Of a stretch of 64,000 nt of DNA, positions 43,056 to 52,030 are shown piece by piece. Origin of the DNA: Microbacterium sp. Leaf151 (lineage in GTDB: Bacteria; Actinomycetota; Actinomycetes; Actinomycetales; Microbacteriaceae); contig NZ_LMOR01000001.1 in assembly GCF_001424225.1 (NCBI RefSeq), forward strand, positions 563,427 through 627,426, given 5' to 3'. Position 1 is the first letter of the stretch. The number at the start of each line of letters is the position of its first letter. The translations under genes were made by a program, and so were the position numbers. A model generated the notes under the pieces. The model worked only from the letters and a program-made list of their open reading frames with translations, was not told the DNA's origin and made no database searches.

Positions 43056-43817
43056 GTGTCACATAGCATCCGCGCGGCCACGTCGGAGGACTTGCCTGAA
43101 TTGCTCGAGCTTGAGGTAGCTCTCTTTCCTGGCGCTCATCCCGTATTCGCTGCCGACTTCCCCCTTGACCAGTTTGAGGTGACTGCGATGGCTTCGATTC
43201 TGGTCGCAATGGACGGAGACGAGGCGGTCGGCTTCGCTTTTGCCCACCCATTGCCGCTCGAGGGGGTCGGGACGGCCTTCGTGCGAGCGCGATATCTCGA
43301 GTACGTCGGAGTGCTTCCCGACCACAGAGGTCGCGGAATTGCTTCCGACCTGATTGACCACATCGAGGCCGACGCACAATCGAGGCGGGAACTGGTCTTG
43401 ACAGCACACATACCGAGGTCGGCGGTATCGCTTTACAGGGGTCGTGGTTGGACCATTGATAGTGAACAGTTTGGCGTCGCTTGGATCGAGAAGGGGTCGG
43501 CGGGTTTGTTGCTGGCCGACGGCGTCGACCCGGACCCGGCCTATCCGATCGTGGCACATAAGGTGATAGTTCCCAGCGCACTGCTAGACCGCTATCGCTT
43601 TCCGCGCCGGAGCGGTCGACCTGTCCTAGACGCCACCCTCGAGCTGAAGCGTCGCTTGCAAACAGGAGTCGGGCCGATGGAGCAAGCGTTACCGCCACGG
43701 GTAGCGGAAGCGGTCGCCGGCTTAGACAACCCCGAAATTCGCGCGCTGATTCCGCCAGAACGGGGCGCGTTTGGGCAGCGCATTCAAGTCGAGGCAACAG
43801 AGCCGACGGAGAGCTGA
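43056..43817 (+). CDS. GNAT family N-acetyltransferase
   Basis: A 253-residue protein with one GNAT domain (motif A HRGRGIASDLI near residue 94) and an extra C-terminal region of about 90 residues. It transfers an acetyl group from acetyl-CoA to an unknown amine. GAAGGAG precedes the GTG. Codon use is less GC-biased than in core genes, consistent with the accessory region. Confidence 0.8.
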   Translation: MSHSIRAATSEDLPELLELEVALFPGAHPVFAADFPLDQFEVTAMASILVAMDGDEAVGFAFAHPLPLEGVGTAFVRARYLEYVGVLPDHRGRGIASDLIDHIEADAQSRRELVLTAHIPRSAVSLYRGRGWTIDSEQFGVAWIEKGSAGLLLADGVDPDPAYPIVAHKVIVPSALLDRYRFPRRSGRPVLDATLELKRRLQTGVGPMEQALPPRVAEAVAGLDNPEIRALIPPERGAFGQRIQVEATEPTES

Positions 43818-44014
43818 GTGGCGAGCGCCGGGGGTCTGCAAACAGCAGCGCATAGCCCTAACGGCCGACGCGCGTCGCGAGCGCACTGTGCAAACACTCG
43901 GTGTAAGCCGAGTGCAAATGGCATGGAAAGATTGGTTCTGTGTGAGCGCCAATCGGGAGCTTCGCCGTGCGGGTATCCAGGTGCAAAATTTTAGGGAGGC
44001 GATCTGAACCTCGC

Positions 44015-44335
44015 GCAATGGACTGCTCGAACAGGAGGTTGAGGTGCTGCGCCGGGCGACGGCGTATCTGTCGCAGGCGCATCGGCCCGGGAAAAGGCTC
44101 TACCCGCTCGTGAAAGAGCTCGCCTGTGACGGGATCCCTGTCACGGTGACGTGCCGGGTCCTCACGCTCTCCCGCCAGCCGTACTACCGGTGGCTGAACC
44201 AGCCCATCACGCGGGCGGAGTTGGTGGAGGCGTACCGCGCCGCGACGATCCGGAGTTCGGGCACCGGCTCCTCGCTGATGAGGCCCGCGACGCCGGTCAG
44301 GGCATGGCGGATCGGACGGGCCGTGCGCCCTGAGA
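44015..44335 (+). mobile_element. IS3-family transposase remnant
   Basis: A short stretch carries the end of an OrfA (LLEQEVEVLRRATAYLSQA) and the start of an OrfB (LVKELACDGIPVTVTCRVLT, YYRWL). It then shifts frame into DDPEFGHRLLADEARDAGQG. The DDE catalytic core and the ends of the element are missing. An unrelated scrap (ANRELRRA) lies just upstream. It is inactive. Confidence 0.75.
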
Positions 44336-44349
44336 GCTTCCCTGGTGAG

Positions 44350-46101
44350 CTAGCGGGTGACACGACGTTCAATATAATGTGACATGTACTCGCGCAGCGC
44401 CGGATCACACACGTACACATACGTGCCACGAATGCCCCTCGTCAGTAGAACGCCGTAGATATTTCGGATGAATTCCAAGAGGTCGTCGTCGGAGTAGACG
44501 ATCCCGCGTTGCTTGTTGTTCTCTTTGCCCTTGGCGTCCCGATACGAGGCGCGGTGGACGTAAAGCCGTCGGGAGCCTGGGTCGTAACGTAGGTCGTTGC
44601 CAATGATGACGCCTGCATAGTTGAGGTCGTAGCCCTGGACGGTGTGAATCGACCCAACCTCGTGGATGGATGCTGGACTGTTGATCCAGTCCTTGGCTTG
44701 ACTGTTCCAGCGGAGGCGCACGCCGTCCAACTCGATATCAAACGCTTCCTTGTGGCGGTTGCTCTTCCACTCCCACGCGTAACCGGCGACCAGTCGGGCA
44801 AGGCCATGCTCGTCGTTGCGATTGAGGATCTCTCGTCGCATCGCAGCGAGGTTGTCGAAGAGCCGTAGGTCGTAGTCACCGAAGTCGGGGCCCTCCGTCG
44901 CATTGGACTGTCCCCGCAGCAACTCCCGAACAAATTGCACATAGTCGGCGCCAGCACGCACGCGCATCTGGGTGGACAGTGGGTACCGGCGATGTGTCGA
45001 CCGTGCCTGGTCCACGAGCGAGCGTAGGACGCTCGGAGGCAGGTCAGCCGGTCTCACAGTCTGCTCAACGTCGACCAGATAGATCTGGTGCCGGCTCTGA
45101 GCGCGGATCCAGTCCAGCTGCGACTTTGATGGGTCGTCAACGCGAAAGAGCTTCTGGTTGATCGTGATGAACCGCTTGTTGTTAACGCCCGACGACTGGT
45201 TCGCGCGCTGGTTCAGGCGATGAGTCTCGTCGACAATGAGCAAATCCCATGGCTGATCTGATAACCCCACGTCGAAGGGCGTCACGATCTGAGCCTCCGT
45301 GACCTTCGGTGTCTTCTTGAACACACGCTTAATGGATTCACGCAAGGACTGCTGAGGTACTACGAAACCGATCCGAAGGCCCGCGAGCAACTCGCGATTG
45401 CCGGAGACGAAGAAGTCGGCGAACATCGAATCCGGTTCGACTTCTTCCGCATCAGCGTGGTCACGGATGTCCGCGAGGAGCTTCATCAGGAAGATCGCGA
45501 CAATGGTCTTACCAGTGCCAGGCTGTCCCTCAATCACGCTCGCGGAAGACGCTCCGCTCTTGATGTCAGCCAGGAGCCCTTCCACGATATCTTCGACGGC
45601 GATCGCTTGCTCCGGCGTGAGCACTTTGAACGGCGACAGCTTGAAGAGGTCGCTGTTCTCGATTTCAGGGATACTGCGCTGGAAGACTCCTTCTGAACGC
45701 AGCTTTTCGAAGATGTCGCGGAAGCTGTCCCGGTAAAGGTCGCGCTCGTAGTACCGAGCATCGATGATCCCCTCGTTGCCGTTCATTACCGTGAACTGTC
45801 CGTCTCCGGCGAGCCAGCGGATCAGGTGAGACTCCAGATCGAGGCACGCCGATTTGTTGAAGGTGTCGTCGATGACTACGCGCACGCGTCGGAATTCGTT
45901 CTTGGCGGGGTTGGCGCGATGCTGACGTATGCGTGCAGCAGCGTTGACCGTCTCACCGACGTACACGGCCCCGGCACCAGCCGAGTCGGCACCATCAAGC
46001 AGATACACGACGGGCCAATTTCTTCGACGCTCGTCACCCGCCACCCAATCCGAAATCGCGCCCGACGTGAAATTCAGGCGCTCAATCTCAAAGGGCGTCA
46101 T
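44350..46101 (-). CDS. GIY-YIG nuclease-like domain fused to a DUF2075 ATPase/helicase-like domain
   Basis: A 583-residue two-domain protein. Residues 30-110 resemble a GIY-YIG domain (VVYLLDG..., AVYVGE with Tyr47/Gly49, Arg58, Glu90, Asn107). Residues 155-580 are a DUF2075 P-loop ATPase: Walker A GQPGTGKT (192-199), Walker B DLLIVDETH (286-294), later helicase-like motifs (MRVRAG, GSIHTVQGYDLNYAGV). A nuclease and a DNA/RNA translocase on one chain fits a defence or repair role, not shown experimentally for this protein. Its start overlaps the MazG-like gene by 14 bases. Confidence 0.85.
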   Translation of the reverse strand: MTPFEIERLNFTSGAISDWVAGDERRRNWPVVYLLDGADSAGAGAVYVGETVNAAARIRQHRANPAKNEFRRVRVVIDDTFNKSACLDLESHLIRWLAGDGQFTVMNGNEGIIDARYYERDLYRDSFRDIFEKLRSEGVFQRSIPEIENSDLFKLSPFKVLTPEQAIAVEDIVEGLLADIKSGASSASVIEGQPGTGKTIVAIFLMKLLADIRDHADAEEVEPDSMFADFFVSGNRELLAGLRIGFVVPQQSLRESIKRVFKKTPKVTEAQIVTPFDVGLSDQPWDLLIVDETHRLNQRANQSSGVNNKRFITINQKLFRVDDPSKSQLDWIRAQSRHQIYLVDVEQTVRPADLPPSVLRSLVDQARSTHRRYPLSTQMRVRAGADYVQFVRELLRGQSNATEGPDFGDYDLRLFDNLAAMRREILNRNDEHGLARLVAGYAWEWKSNRHKEAFDIELDGVRLRWNSQAKDWINSPASIHEVGSIHTVQGYDLNYAGVIIGNDLRYDPGSRRLYVHRASYRDAKGKENNKQRGIVYSDDDLLEFIRNIYGVLLTRGIRGTYVYVCDPALREYMSHYIERRVTR

Positions 46102-46408
46102 ACTTTGTGCTCCGTCCCCTGGCCCGATCGGCCGGGTACTTCTCCCGAGTCGCGACGAGTTTCTCGAGCACGATCTCGTCGAGGTCAACCCCGAGCCGTG
46201 CGGCGAGCAGCATGCAATAGGTCACGACGTCAGCAAGCTCGGCTCGCACCTGCGCCTCGTCCGCATCGTCGCTCCACTGGAAGCACTCCAGTAGCTCGCC
46301 CGCCTCAATCGCAATGCTCTTGGCCAGGTTAGTCGGAGCGTGAAACTGGGCCCAGTCACGCTCTCGAACGAATTCCTCGAGAGCCCTCTGAACACGCTCA
46401 CTCGTCAC
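46088..46408 (-). CDS. MazG-like nucleotide pyrophosphohydrolase
   Basis: A 106-residue all-alpha NTP pyrophosphatase (RS21-C6/MazG type). It has the metal-binding helix pair EAGELLECFQWSDD and ELADVVTYCMLLA, matching the EXXE...EXXD pattern. It would hydrolyse a (d)NTP to the monophosphate. It is the first gene of an overlapping two-gene operon with the GIY-YIG-DUF2075 protein. The GTG at 46408 lies seven bases after a TACGGT -10 box. Confidence 0.87.
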   Translation of the reverse strand: MTSERVQRALEEFVRERDWAQFHAPTNLAKSIAIEAGELLECFQWSDDADEAQVRAELADVVTYCMLLAARLGVDLDEIVLEKLVATREKYPADRARGRSTKYDAL

Positions 46409-46415
46409 GATTGCG

Positions 46416-46421
46416 ACCGTA
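46416..46421 (-). promoter_or_regulatory. -10 box (TACGGT) for the MazG/DUF2075 operon
   Basis: TACGGT on the minus strand followed by seven bases and the GTG at 46408; leaderless layout. Confidence 0.5.
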
Positions 46422-46795
46422 TCAGGGTGTGTGGACGCGGGCCCCGCGAGGCGACGTTCGCGCTCGTCTCAGTGTCCCCCGGGCTCTGAGTTCCTAAGCC
46501 ACTCCCCGGCCAAGCGGCCCACAGCTGGTCCAAGGACCCGGGCGCCTCGCAGGCGGCGGGTGCGCCGGAATCACATCGCCCGTAGCTTCGATACACGTAG
46601 TCCACGCCGTCGAGCCATCATCGCGCAGGATCATCATGGCGCGAACACTGCGCTGAAGGGTGCAGATGCATGTGCCAAGCTAGGGAGCACTCAAGACGGG
46701 TCCAGAGCTGGGGTTTTCAAGACAACGCGCGGGCAGCGCTGCGTCGTAACGGCCGTGGGTTGCTGGGTCGTCGCCCTGGACGCTGCGGCGCCTCG

Positions 46796-47690
46796 GCGCC
46801 GCTACCTGGCGGCCAGTCCCAGCAACCTCTCCAGACCGTCCTCCGTGATGATCGGAATCCACCAGGCACGCGCCCGTCGCGCCTTCCCCGACATCGAATC
46901 GGCGTCGGCGGCCACGAGCACCTAGGCCTTCCTCACCATGCTGTCCTTCGGGATCAGGCCTCGCTCGATGAGCATGCAGAACCCCGACGCTCGATCTCGG
47001 CGTATCTCGCCGGTGATGACGACGGTGCCGCCCGGCGACAGGCGGAAGCCGGTGGTGAGAGTCGGTGTCGCGGCATCCGGTCTCGAGGCGGCGCCCGCGA
47101 TCGTCTGCGTCGATCTCGAGCAGGCCACCGATCGTCTGAATATCAGCCCACTCGGCAGCGGTGAGCTGGTCGTCCGCCCAGGCCGCAGAAACCAGCCCGT
47201 CGAAGTAGGCGCGGTGAAGACGGCGAACTGCGGTGCTCGACCGGTTCGGCTCCGCGGCGGATCGGATGAGGTCGTCGGTCTCGGTCGCGGACATGTACCG
47301 ATCGAGAAGGACACGGTCGAGCAGATCCAGGTAGTCGAGATTGAGCGCGCCGTCGTCGACGGCGTCGGTCGCCACGTCCGCGTGCAACCGTTCGAGAACC
47401 GATCGTGGGGCCGTGTCGGAGTCCGTGCGCGCCAGCCGGGCCGTCGTGTCGAACGGCTCGTCCGGCCCCTCACCTAGGGTCGCGAGCCAGCCATCCCACC
47501 AGGCGGGATCGTGACCCGAGCCGATGTAGGCGCGAAGCAGCGCCGCCGCAGCGAGAGCAGCCGCCGACGCCCCATGAACGTTTTCCATCGCGTATCCGAC
47601 GGCAGCGCTGCAGTCGGCGAGGCTCCGATTGCCCGGGGGACGTGCCCGCGAGCTGCATCGTGCACATCCAGTACTCGTAATCCGGACACA
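46796..47690 (-). pseudogene. remnant of a DnaQ-like exonuclease/BRCT protein
   Basis: In several frames the region encodes an end of an exonuclease domain (RSLADCSAAVGYAMENVHGA), a helical linker (LNLDYLDLLDRVLLDRYMSA) and a BRCT domain (FRLSPGGTVVITGEIRRDRA, stop, then VLVAADADS and PIITEDGLERLLGLAA). This order is that of the actinobacterial exonuclease-BRCT proteins. The catalytic N-terminus is missing and at least two frameshifts and a stop are present. The flanks at 46409-46795 and 47691-47874 show no gene. Confidence 0.65.
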
Positions 47691-47874
47691 TGAGACCGGC
47701 TCGCCGGGGGCGGCACCCCGGTGCCGAACCCTGTGGCTCACCACGGCCGACGCCACGCCCGCGATGAGCGAGGGACACCTCAGACCCGTCCAGCGCCGCA
47801 CCCGCACCAAACAACGAATGCGCGACCCGGCGCCGTCACGCGAGCCCGCGGCATCCATCCGCCGGCGAGCCTCA

Positions 47875-48302
47875 GCGCGGAAACACCGGCAATGCCGACG
47901 CCGGCTGACCCGACATGTTGTACTTCAGCGTGAACGCGAGGTTCGACGTCACCTTACTTGCGTCGAAGCGCCACGGCATTGGCCACTCATCGGTGAACGC
48001 CGCCACCGGGGCGAGCACAGCGTCGTACGCCGAAGTCGCCGGCTCCGTTCGCTTCTGCAGGTCGCCGAGGGACTTTTACGCCTCAAGCGCGCGGCGGCCC
48101 GTCATGTCGGAGCCCAGGTGCACCCACTCGGCGATGCACAACAGCATGGCGATCGTTACTTCGTGCGACAGGCCCAGCTAGGTGCGCCAGAAGCGGATGA
48201 GGTAGAAGTCGTCGATGTCCCGCAGGATGCCGTCGTCGACGAACGCGGCAGCTCCACGACCTCGGCCCCGGCATCCGAGAGGACATCCGGCGCCCGCCAC
48301 AG
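47875..48302 (-). pseudogene. decayed partial copy of the amidase gene
   Basis: This stretch aligns base for base with 52165-52592 inside the intact amidase gene, sharing long words such as GACGCCGGCTG, AACGCCGCCACCGGGGCGA and AGGTGCGCCAGAAGCGGATG. It has many substitutions, small deletions and stops. It covers only the C-terminal third. It is a diverged duplicate or an imported homologue, now non-functional. Confidence 0.85.
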
Positions 48303-48400
48303 TCGGGCAGCACATTCACGAACTCGGAGGCACCTGCCGCGCCCAACTCCCCCGACACGTACCTTTCGATGAGGGACCGCAGGTCATCTGGGTTCGACAT
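48303..48400 (-). pseudogene. truncated ORF downstream of the XRE gene, fused to amidase debris
   Basis: ATG at 48400 begins MSNPDDLRSLIERYVSGELG, continuing for about 33 residues before the frame enters the amidase remnant at about 48302. The start overlaps the end of the XRE gene by 17 bases, so an intact partner gene of the regulator was probably lost here. The short surviving part resembles the start of small immunity-type proteins, but that is weak. Confidence 0.45.
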
Positions 48401-48641
48401 TGAATCCAGCCCGAGCTAGCTCGGCACCCACCGCGTGCGCAATAGCTAAGACCGTGAAGTATCCCGGCTCGACGGCTCGCCCAGATTCAACGTTGCGAAC
48501 GGTATTCACAGACAGGTCCGCCTTGCGCGCGACCGCCTCCTGCGACAGACCCGCGCCCTCCCGGCACTCTCGCAGCAGCTTGGACAGCTGTTCCGCCTGC
48601 TGCAGATACTTGCTCTGCTCACGTCTACGGCGGTTTGGCAC
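48384..48641 (-). CDS. XRE-family HTH regulator
   Basis: An 85-residue protein whose centre is a Cro/C1-type HTH (LLRECREGAGLSQEAVARKA, VNTVRNVESGR). The start is GTG at 48641, six bases after a TATGGT box. It is divergent from the two-gene operon ending in the HD-PRTase protein. It probably represses itself, its truncated downstream partner and possibly the divergent operon. Confidence 0.82.
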   Translation of the reverse strand: MPNRRRREQSKYLQQAEQLSKLLRECREGAGLSQEAVARKADLSVNTVRNVESGRAVEPGYFTVLAIAHAVGAELARAGFNVEPR

Positions 48642-48647
48642 GCCGCG

Positions 48648-48653
48648 ACCATA
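48648..48653 (-). promoter_or_regulatory. -10 box (TATGGT) for the XRE gene
   Basis: TATGGT on the minus strand, six bases before the GTG at 48641; leaderless layout. Confidence 0.5.
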
Positions 48654-48655
48654 CC

Positions 48656-48675
48656 ATACTTTTAGTGCTATACTT
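48656..48675. promoter_or_regulatory. AT-rich repeat between the XRE gene and the HD-PRTase operon, candidate operator
   Basis: Two ATACTT words (48656 and 48670) lie in a notably AT-rich patch adjoining the XRE promoter. TATACT at 48669-48674 could be a plus-strand -10 box for the operon starting at 48821. The site is positioned for control by the XRE protein. Confidence 0.4.
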
Positions 48676-48820
48676 ATGGCGAATGTCGGAGGGTTCGACT
48701 ACCGTGAGGCGATGACGTGGTGTGGCGGGCAGAGCTATGCGGCGCGTGACGTACTACCAAGTCCCCAACACGCGATAGATTCACCGCGTCTGCTGACGCA
48801 GAACGATCTGGAGAGCACTG

Positions 48821-49219
48821 ATGAGCAAGTCCGACCTGACCCTGGACGACTTCATGACCGGCTTGATCGCTGGTCTCGCAGAACTCGACATCAAAGTCGT
48901 GAGCATCCGAGGCAACTCGTTCTATCGCGCAGTCGTGGACGCATTCAACGAGTTCGAACCAAAAGCCGTGGAGGCGAAAGTTCGCCCCCGATTCTGGCTC
49001 ACCCTGAACCGGGTCTACGGGGACTCTCCTGATGTCCGCGACGCTCTCACACGCGCTGTGCAGCGCGATCTTGTCAGTCTTGATAACCCCGAGTATCAGG
49101 ACATGCGCCTCAAGATCAGTGCGTCCGACGCGGAAATGTACTTGGCCCACCTTCCCGGGTCCGCTGACCTTTACGTCGAAGCGGCCCGCCGATTCAAGTC
49201 GGCGTACGCCGCTGCTTGA
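48821..49219 (+). CDS. hypothetical protein, partner of the HD-PRTase protein
   Basis: A 132-residue mostly helical, acidic protein (MSKSDLTLDDFMTGLIAGLA... LADLYVEAARRFKSAYAAA-like end) with no family I recognise. GGAGAGC precedes the ATG. The next gene begins three bases after its stop, so the two are one operon. A regulatory or sensor subunit for the large downstream protein is an inference from context. Codon use is less GC-biased than in core genes. Confidence 0.7.
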   Translation: MSKSDLTLDDFMTGLIAGLAELDIKVVSIRGNSFYRAVVDAFNEFEPKAVEAKVRPRFWLTLNRVYGDSPDVRDALTRAVQRDLVSLDNPEYQDMRLKISASDAEMYLAHLPGSADLYVEAARRFKSAYAAA

Positions 49220-49222
49220 CCG

Positions 49223-51949
49223 GTGAGTAAAGACACGTCGGTTGCGAGCACTTCAGTGGAGAATGCGGCGCCTCTAACACTCTACTCAGAACGAGTCGAA
49301 GCGTTTGTCGCGGGGTGCCTTGCTCCCTACTTGGCTCGACTGAGAGAATTGTCGGTTGGCTCGATCAAGGCAAAGGAATTCAACGACGCCGTATGGGGGA
49401 CCATCGCGCTGGATAGCGCAGAAGTCGTCGTTCTGGACAGTCCTATGCTCCAACGGTTGCGCCGCATTCGACAGCTAGGGGTGGCACAACTCGTTTACCC
49501 AGGGGCGAATCACACCCGCCTCGAACATAGCATCGGCGTCGCCCACCAGGTTGACAGGCTGATCTCTGCCGTCTCGAATCACGCCGGCGAACCTCACTTC
49601 GGGAGCCTCGGCGACATCTGGCAACAGAGCCTCCGAATGGCTGCATTGTGCCATGACGTCGGACACGGCCTCATGTCACACGTCGTGGAGAACGCGCTCC
49701 GGAGTAATGAGAATTGCGAAAACCTGATCCTCGCTTTCCAACGGCAGATGGGAAAGGATACGGCATCGCAACTATCTGAAATGGCCGCGTACTATATGGT
49801 GCGTAGCGACCCCTTCAGAGAGATGCTCGCGCACGCACTCCGTATCGGCGGCCGGCCGGCAGACCCAGACCTGGCAGACCGGATTTCAGACTGCATCATC
49901 GGTCAGTCAAACGACTCGGATTTTCCACTTATCCACGAAGCTATAAGCGGACCGTTCGACTGCGACAAGCTCGACTATATGACTCGGGACGCAATGATGT
50001 GCGGCGTGCCCGTCGTCACAGACGTAACCCGTCTGACACAGAAAATTCGCGCAGTCTCGCTCGCCACGGCAGATTTGCCCGAAGGCATTGCTGGGGCCGT
50101 AAACGAGACGGGGCGCCCACACACAATAGTAGCGGTAGCTCGATCGGGCGCCAGCACTCTTCACGAAGTGTCACTGGGTCGCAGTCTTATGCACGATAAG
50201 ATCTACCGTCATCACAAAGTGCGTGCCACCGAAGCGATGGTAGCTGCGGTTGTCAGCCAAATTGGGGTGGTTCTCGACGAATACAGCCCGCTGATCCCGC
50301 TCAGCATCTATGACGACCAGTTTCTCTCGCTCGATGCGGATCGAATCAACGGCCTCATCGCGAGTTCCGGCCGCGCCGTGCCCGAGGTTGCCGTAGCGGT
50401 GGCCGCGGATCTTGCGGGGCGCATTCGAGAGCGGGACTTATTCGTCCGAGCATTCGCGTTCTCGCAGAAGATGCCCGCCGATCCTTACAAGGATGATCCG
50501 GCGCAGCGTTCCGCAATTGAACTGCTCATACGCGACACAGATGACGGAGAGTCCCGCGCGGAGATTACCCATGCCATCGTTGCCCAGGTTCGAGCCATGC
50601 TTGAAGCGTTGGACCGACCAAGCTATCTAGAAACCTTGTTCCCGGGTGGCGACCCGTTCCCCTACATTCGGATTGACCCACCGATTGTGAAGAAAACCAC
50701 GACCACCGATACTGACCAGAGTCGCACCTACCTTATCGACCATGATCACCGACTCATATCGATGGGCGTGGTAAGCGCAGAGACTCGGGGCTGGGCCGAC
50801 GCCTACATCAACACTCGTGACGTGGGTTTCGTCTTTTGCCCCCGCGAGCTGTCGGCTCTCGTGCATCTGGCGACGGAGGTCGTCTTCCGCGTTGATCGCG
50901 GCGTGCACGTCACCCCAGCAATGCACTCATACGCCAAGGCCGGTACGGAAAATTCCGACGAGTTGCGAGACGAGCTTTTCAAAGCAGGCTACTACACCAA
51001 TCTCCCTCGCGATCTTCGCCCGCTTCCCGAGTTCCTTCGCAAAGCGGGAACGACCGTAAGAATCCGCACCGCCGCGACAAGGCTAGCCGGATACATGGGC
51101 CCCGTGCGAGGACAGGAGCCTGAGAGGCTGCGCGGTGGTTCCGTTAGCGAGGAACGCGTCCGAGACTGGGTAGCGCAGTTTGACGATCCGGAACTCGCAC
51201 TTGTTCTGGTGGAGAACATCCATCTGATCGATCGCTTCGACGTTGCCAACGCTATCCGGACTTTCTTGAATGGACATAGCGGACAGTTCTCCCGTCCGGC
51301 ATTTGTTCCCATCGGCCAGGCGAAGGATGGGTCTACCATCCTCACGTACTACAGCGGGGACATCGCCGGAGAATTTGATGCGAGCGTGCTATCCCTGCCG
51401 GAAGCGATCACGTCCGGCCGTCCGTTAGTATTTGTCGACGACTTTATTGGGCGCGGGAGCTCCATCACAAGCGTATTCCAGGCCATGTTTGGGGCGTCTG
51501 TTACGGAGAACCTTGATGAAGAAAGACCACCAGCGCTCTCGGGGGACGTCCTCGACCTACTGCGTTCCCGTCCGATCGGGATCGTAACTGCCGCTGGAAC
51601 TCCTGGCGGACGCGATTACATCAAAAGCAGACTGACCGAGCTCGGCATCAGCCCGCTCGTGTCTTCGCTAAGGGACACAGAGCAAATACCCACCATTTTC
51701 AGCGCTCTCGACAAATTTCCTTCCGACCGCGTCGACGATTTTCAGGAAGCGCTGCTGGAAGTAGGGAAGCTCCTCATCCACGACAGCGACTCCGACAAGA
51801 CCGACAGCCGTGCTCTCGGCTATGGAAATGAGGGGCTGCTCCTCATCTCTCCATTCAACACGCCAACGATGACACTCACGGCTCTGTGGCGCACCGGCAA
51901 CGACGCCCTCACGTGGCGACCACTTTTCCCCCGTCGTCCCAAGCACTGA
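49223..51949 (+). CDS. SAMHD1-like HD-domain / PRTase-CE-like fusion protein
   Basis: A 908-residue protein. The N-terminal 330 residues form an HD phosphohydrolase of the dGTPase/SAMHD1 type: His102 in RLEHSIG, His144-Asp145 in LCHDVGHG, and Asp248 in CDKLDYMTRD, matching SAMHD1 His167, His206/Asp207 and Asp311. A helical middle follows. Residues about 640-908 carry a phosphoribosyltransferase-like PRPP loop, VFVDDFIGRGSS (737-747), and end with an SPFNTPTMTLTALW...WRPLFPRR tail typical of the PRTase-CE conflict-system effectors. The pairing suggests a nucleotide-targeting defence effector. GTG start, three bases after the 132-residue gene. The C-terminal assignment is from memory of motifs. 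Confidence 0.75.
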   Translation: MSKDTSVASTSVENAAPLTLYSERVEAFVAGCLAPYLARLRELSVGSIKAKEFNDAVWGTIALDSAEVVVLDSPMLQRLRRIRQLGVAQLVYPGANHTRLEHSIGVAHQVDRLISAVSNHAGEPHFGSLGDIWQQSLRMAALCHDVGHGLMSHVVENALRSNENCENLILAFQRQMGKDTASQLSEMAAYYMVRSDPFREMLAHALRIGGRPADPDLADRISDCIIGQSNDSDFPLIHEAISGPFDCDKLDYMTRDAMMCGVPVVTDVTRLTQKIRAVSLATADLPEGIAGAVNETGRPHTIVAVARSGASTLHEVSLGRSLMHDKIYRHHKVRATEAMVAAVVSQIGVVLDEYSPLIPLSIYDDQFLSLDADRINGLIASSGRAVPEVAVAVAADLAGRIRERDLFVRAFAFSQKMPADPYKDDPAQRSAIELLIRDTDDGESRAEITHAIVAQVRAMLEALDRPSYLETLFPGGDPFPYIRIDPPIVKKTTTTDTDQSRTYLIDHDHRLISMGVVSAETRGWADAYINTRDVGFVFCPRELSALVHLATEVVFRVDRGVHVTPAMHSYAKAGTENSDELRDELFKAGYYTNLPRDLRPLPEFLRKAGTTVRIRTAATRLAGYMGPVRGQEPERLRGGSVSEERVRDWVAQFDDPELALVLVENIHLIDRFDVANAIRTFLNGHSGQFSRPAFVPIGQAKDGSTILTYYSGDIAGEFDASVLSLPEAITSGRPLVFVDDFIGRGSSITSVFQAMFGASVTENLDEERPPALSGDVLDLLRSRPIGIVTAAGTPGGRDYIKSRLTELGISPLVSSLRDTEQIPTIFSALDKFPSDRVDDFQEALLEVGKLLIHDSDSDKTDSRALGYGNEGLLLISPFNTPTMTLTALWRTGNDALTWRPLFPRRPKH

Positions 51950-52030
51950 GTCATCGCCGCACCGCCGCTTTCGTTCGTGTCAGGCGTCGCGCACGCAAGC
52001 ACGCCCGACGGATTCCGCGAGAGAACCCGA

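Noticed and set aside
42658..43797. Minus-strand 379-codon frame over the GNAT gene
   Set aside because: It is antisense to a GNAT gene with a clear acetyl-CoA motif and a good ribosome-binding site.
43960..44340. Active IS3 element
   Set aside because: The catalytic DDE region and terminal inverted repeats are absent and the frame is shifted; it is only debris.
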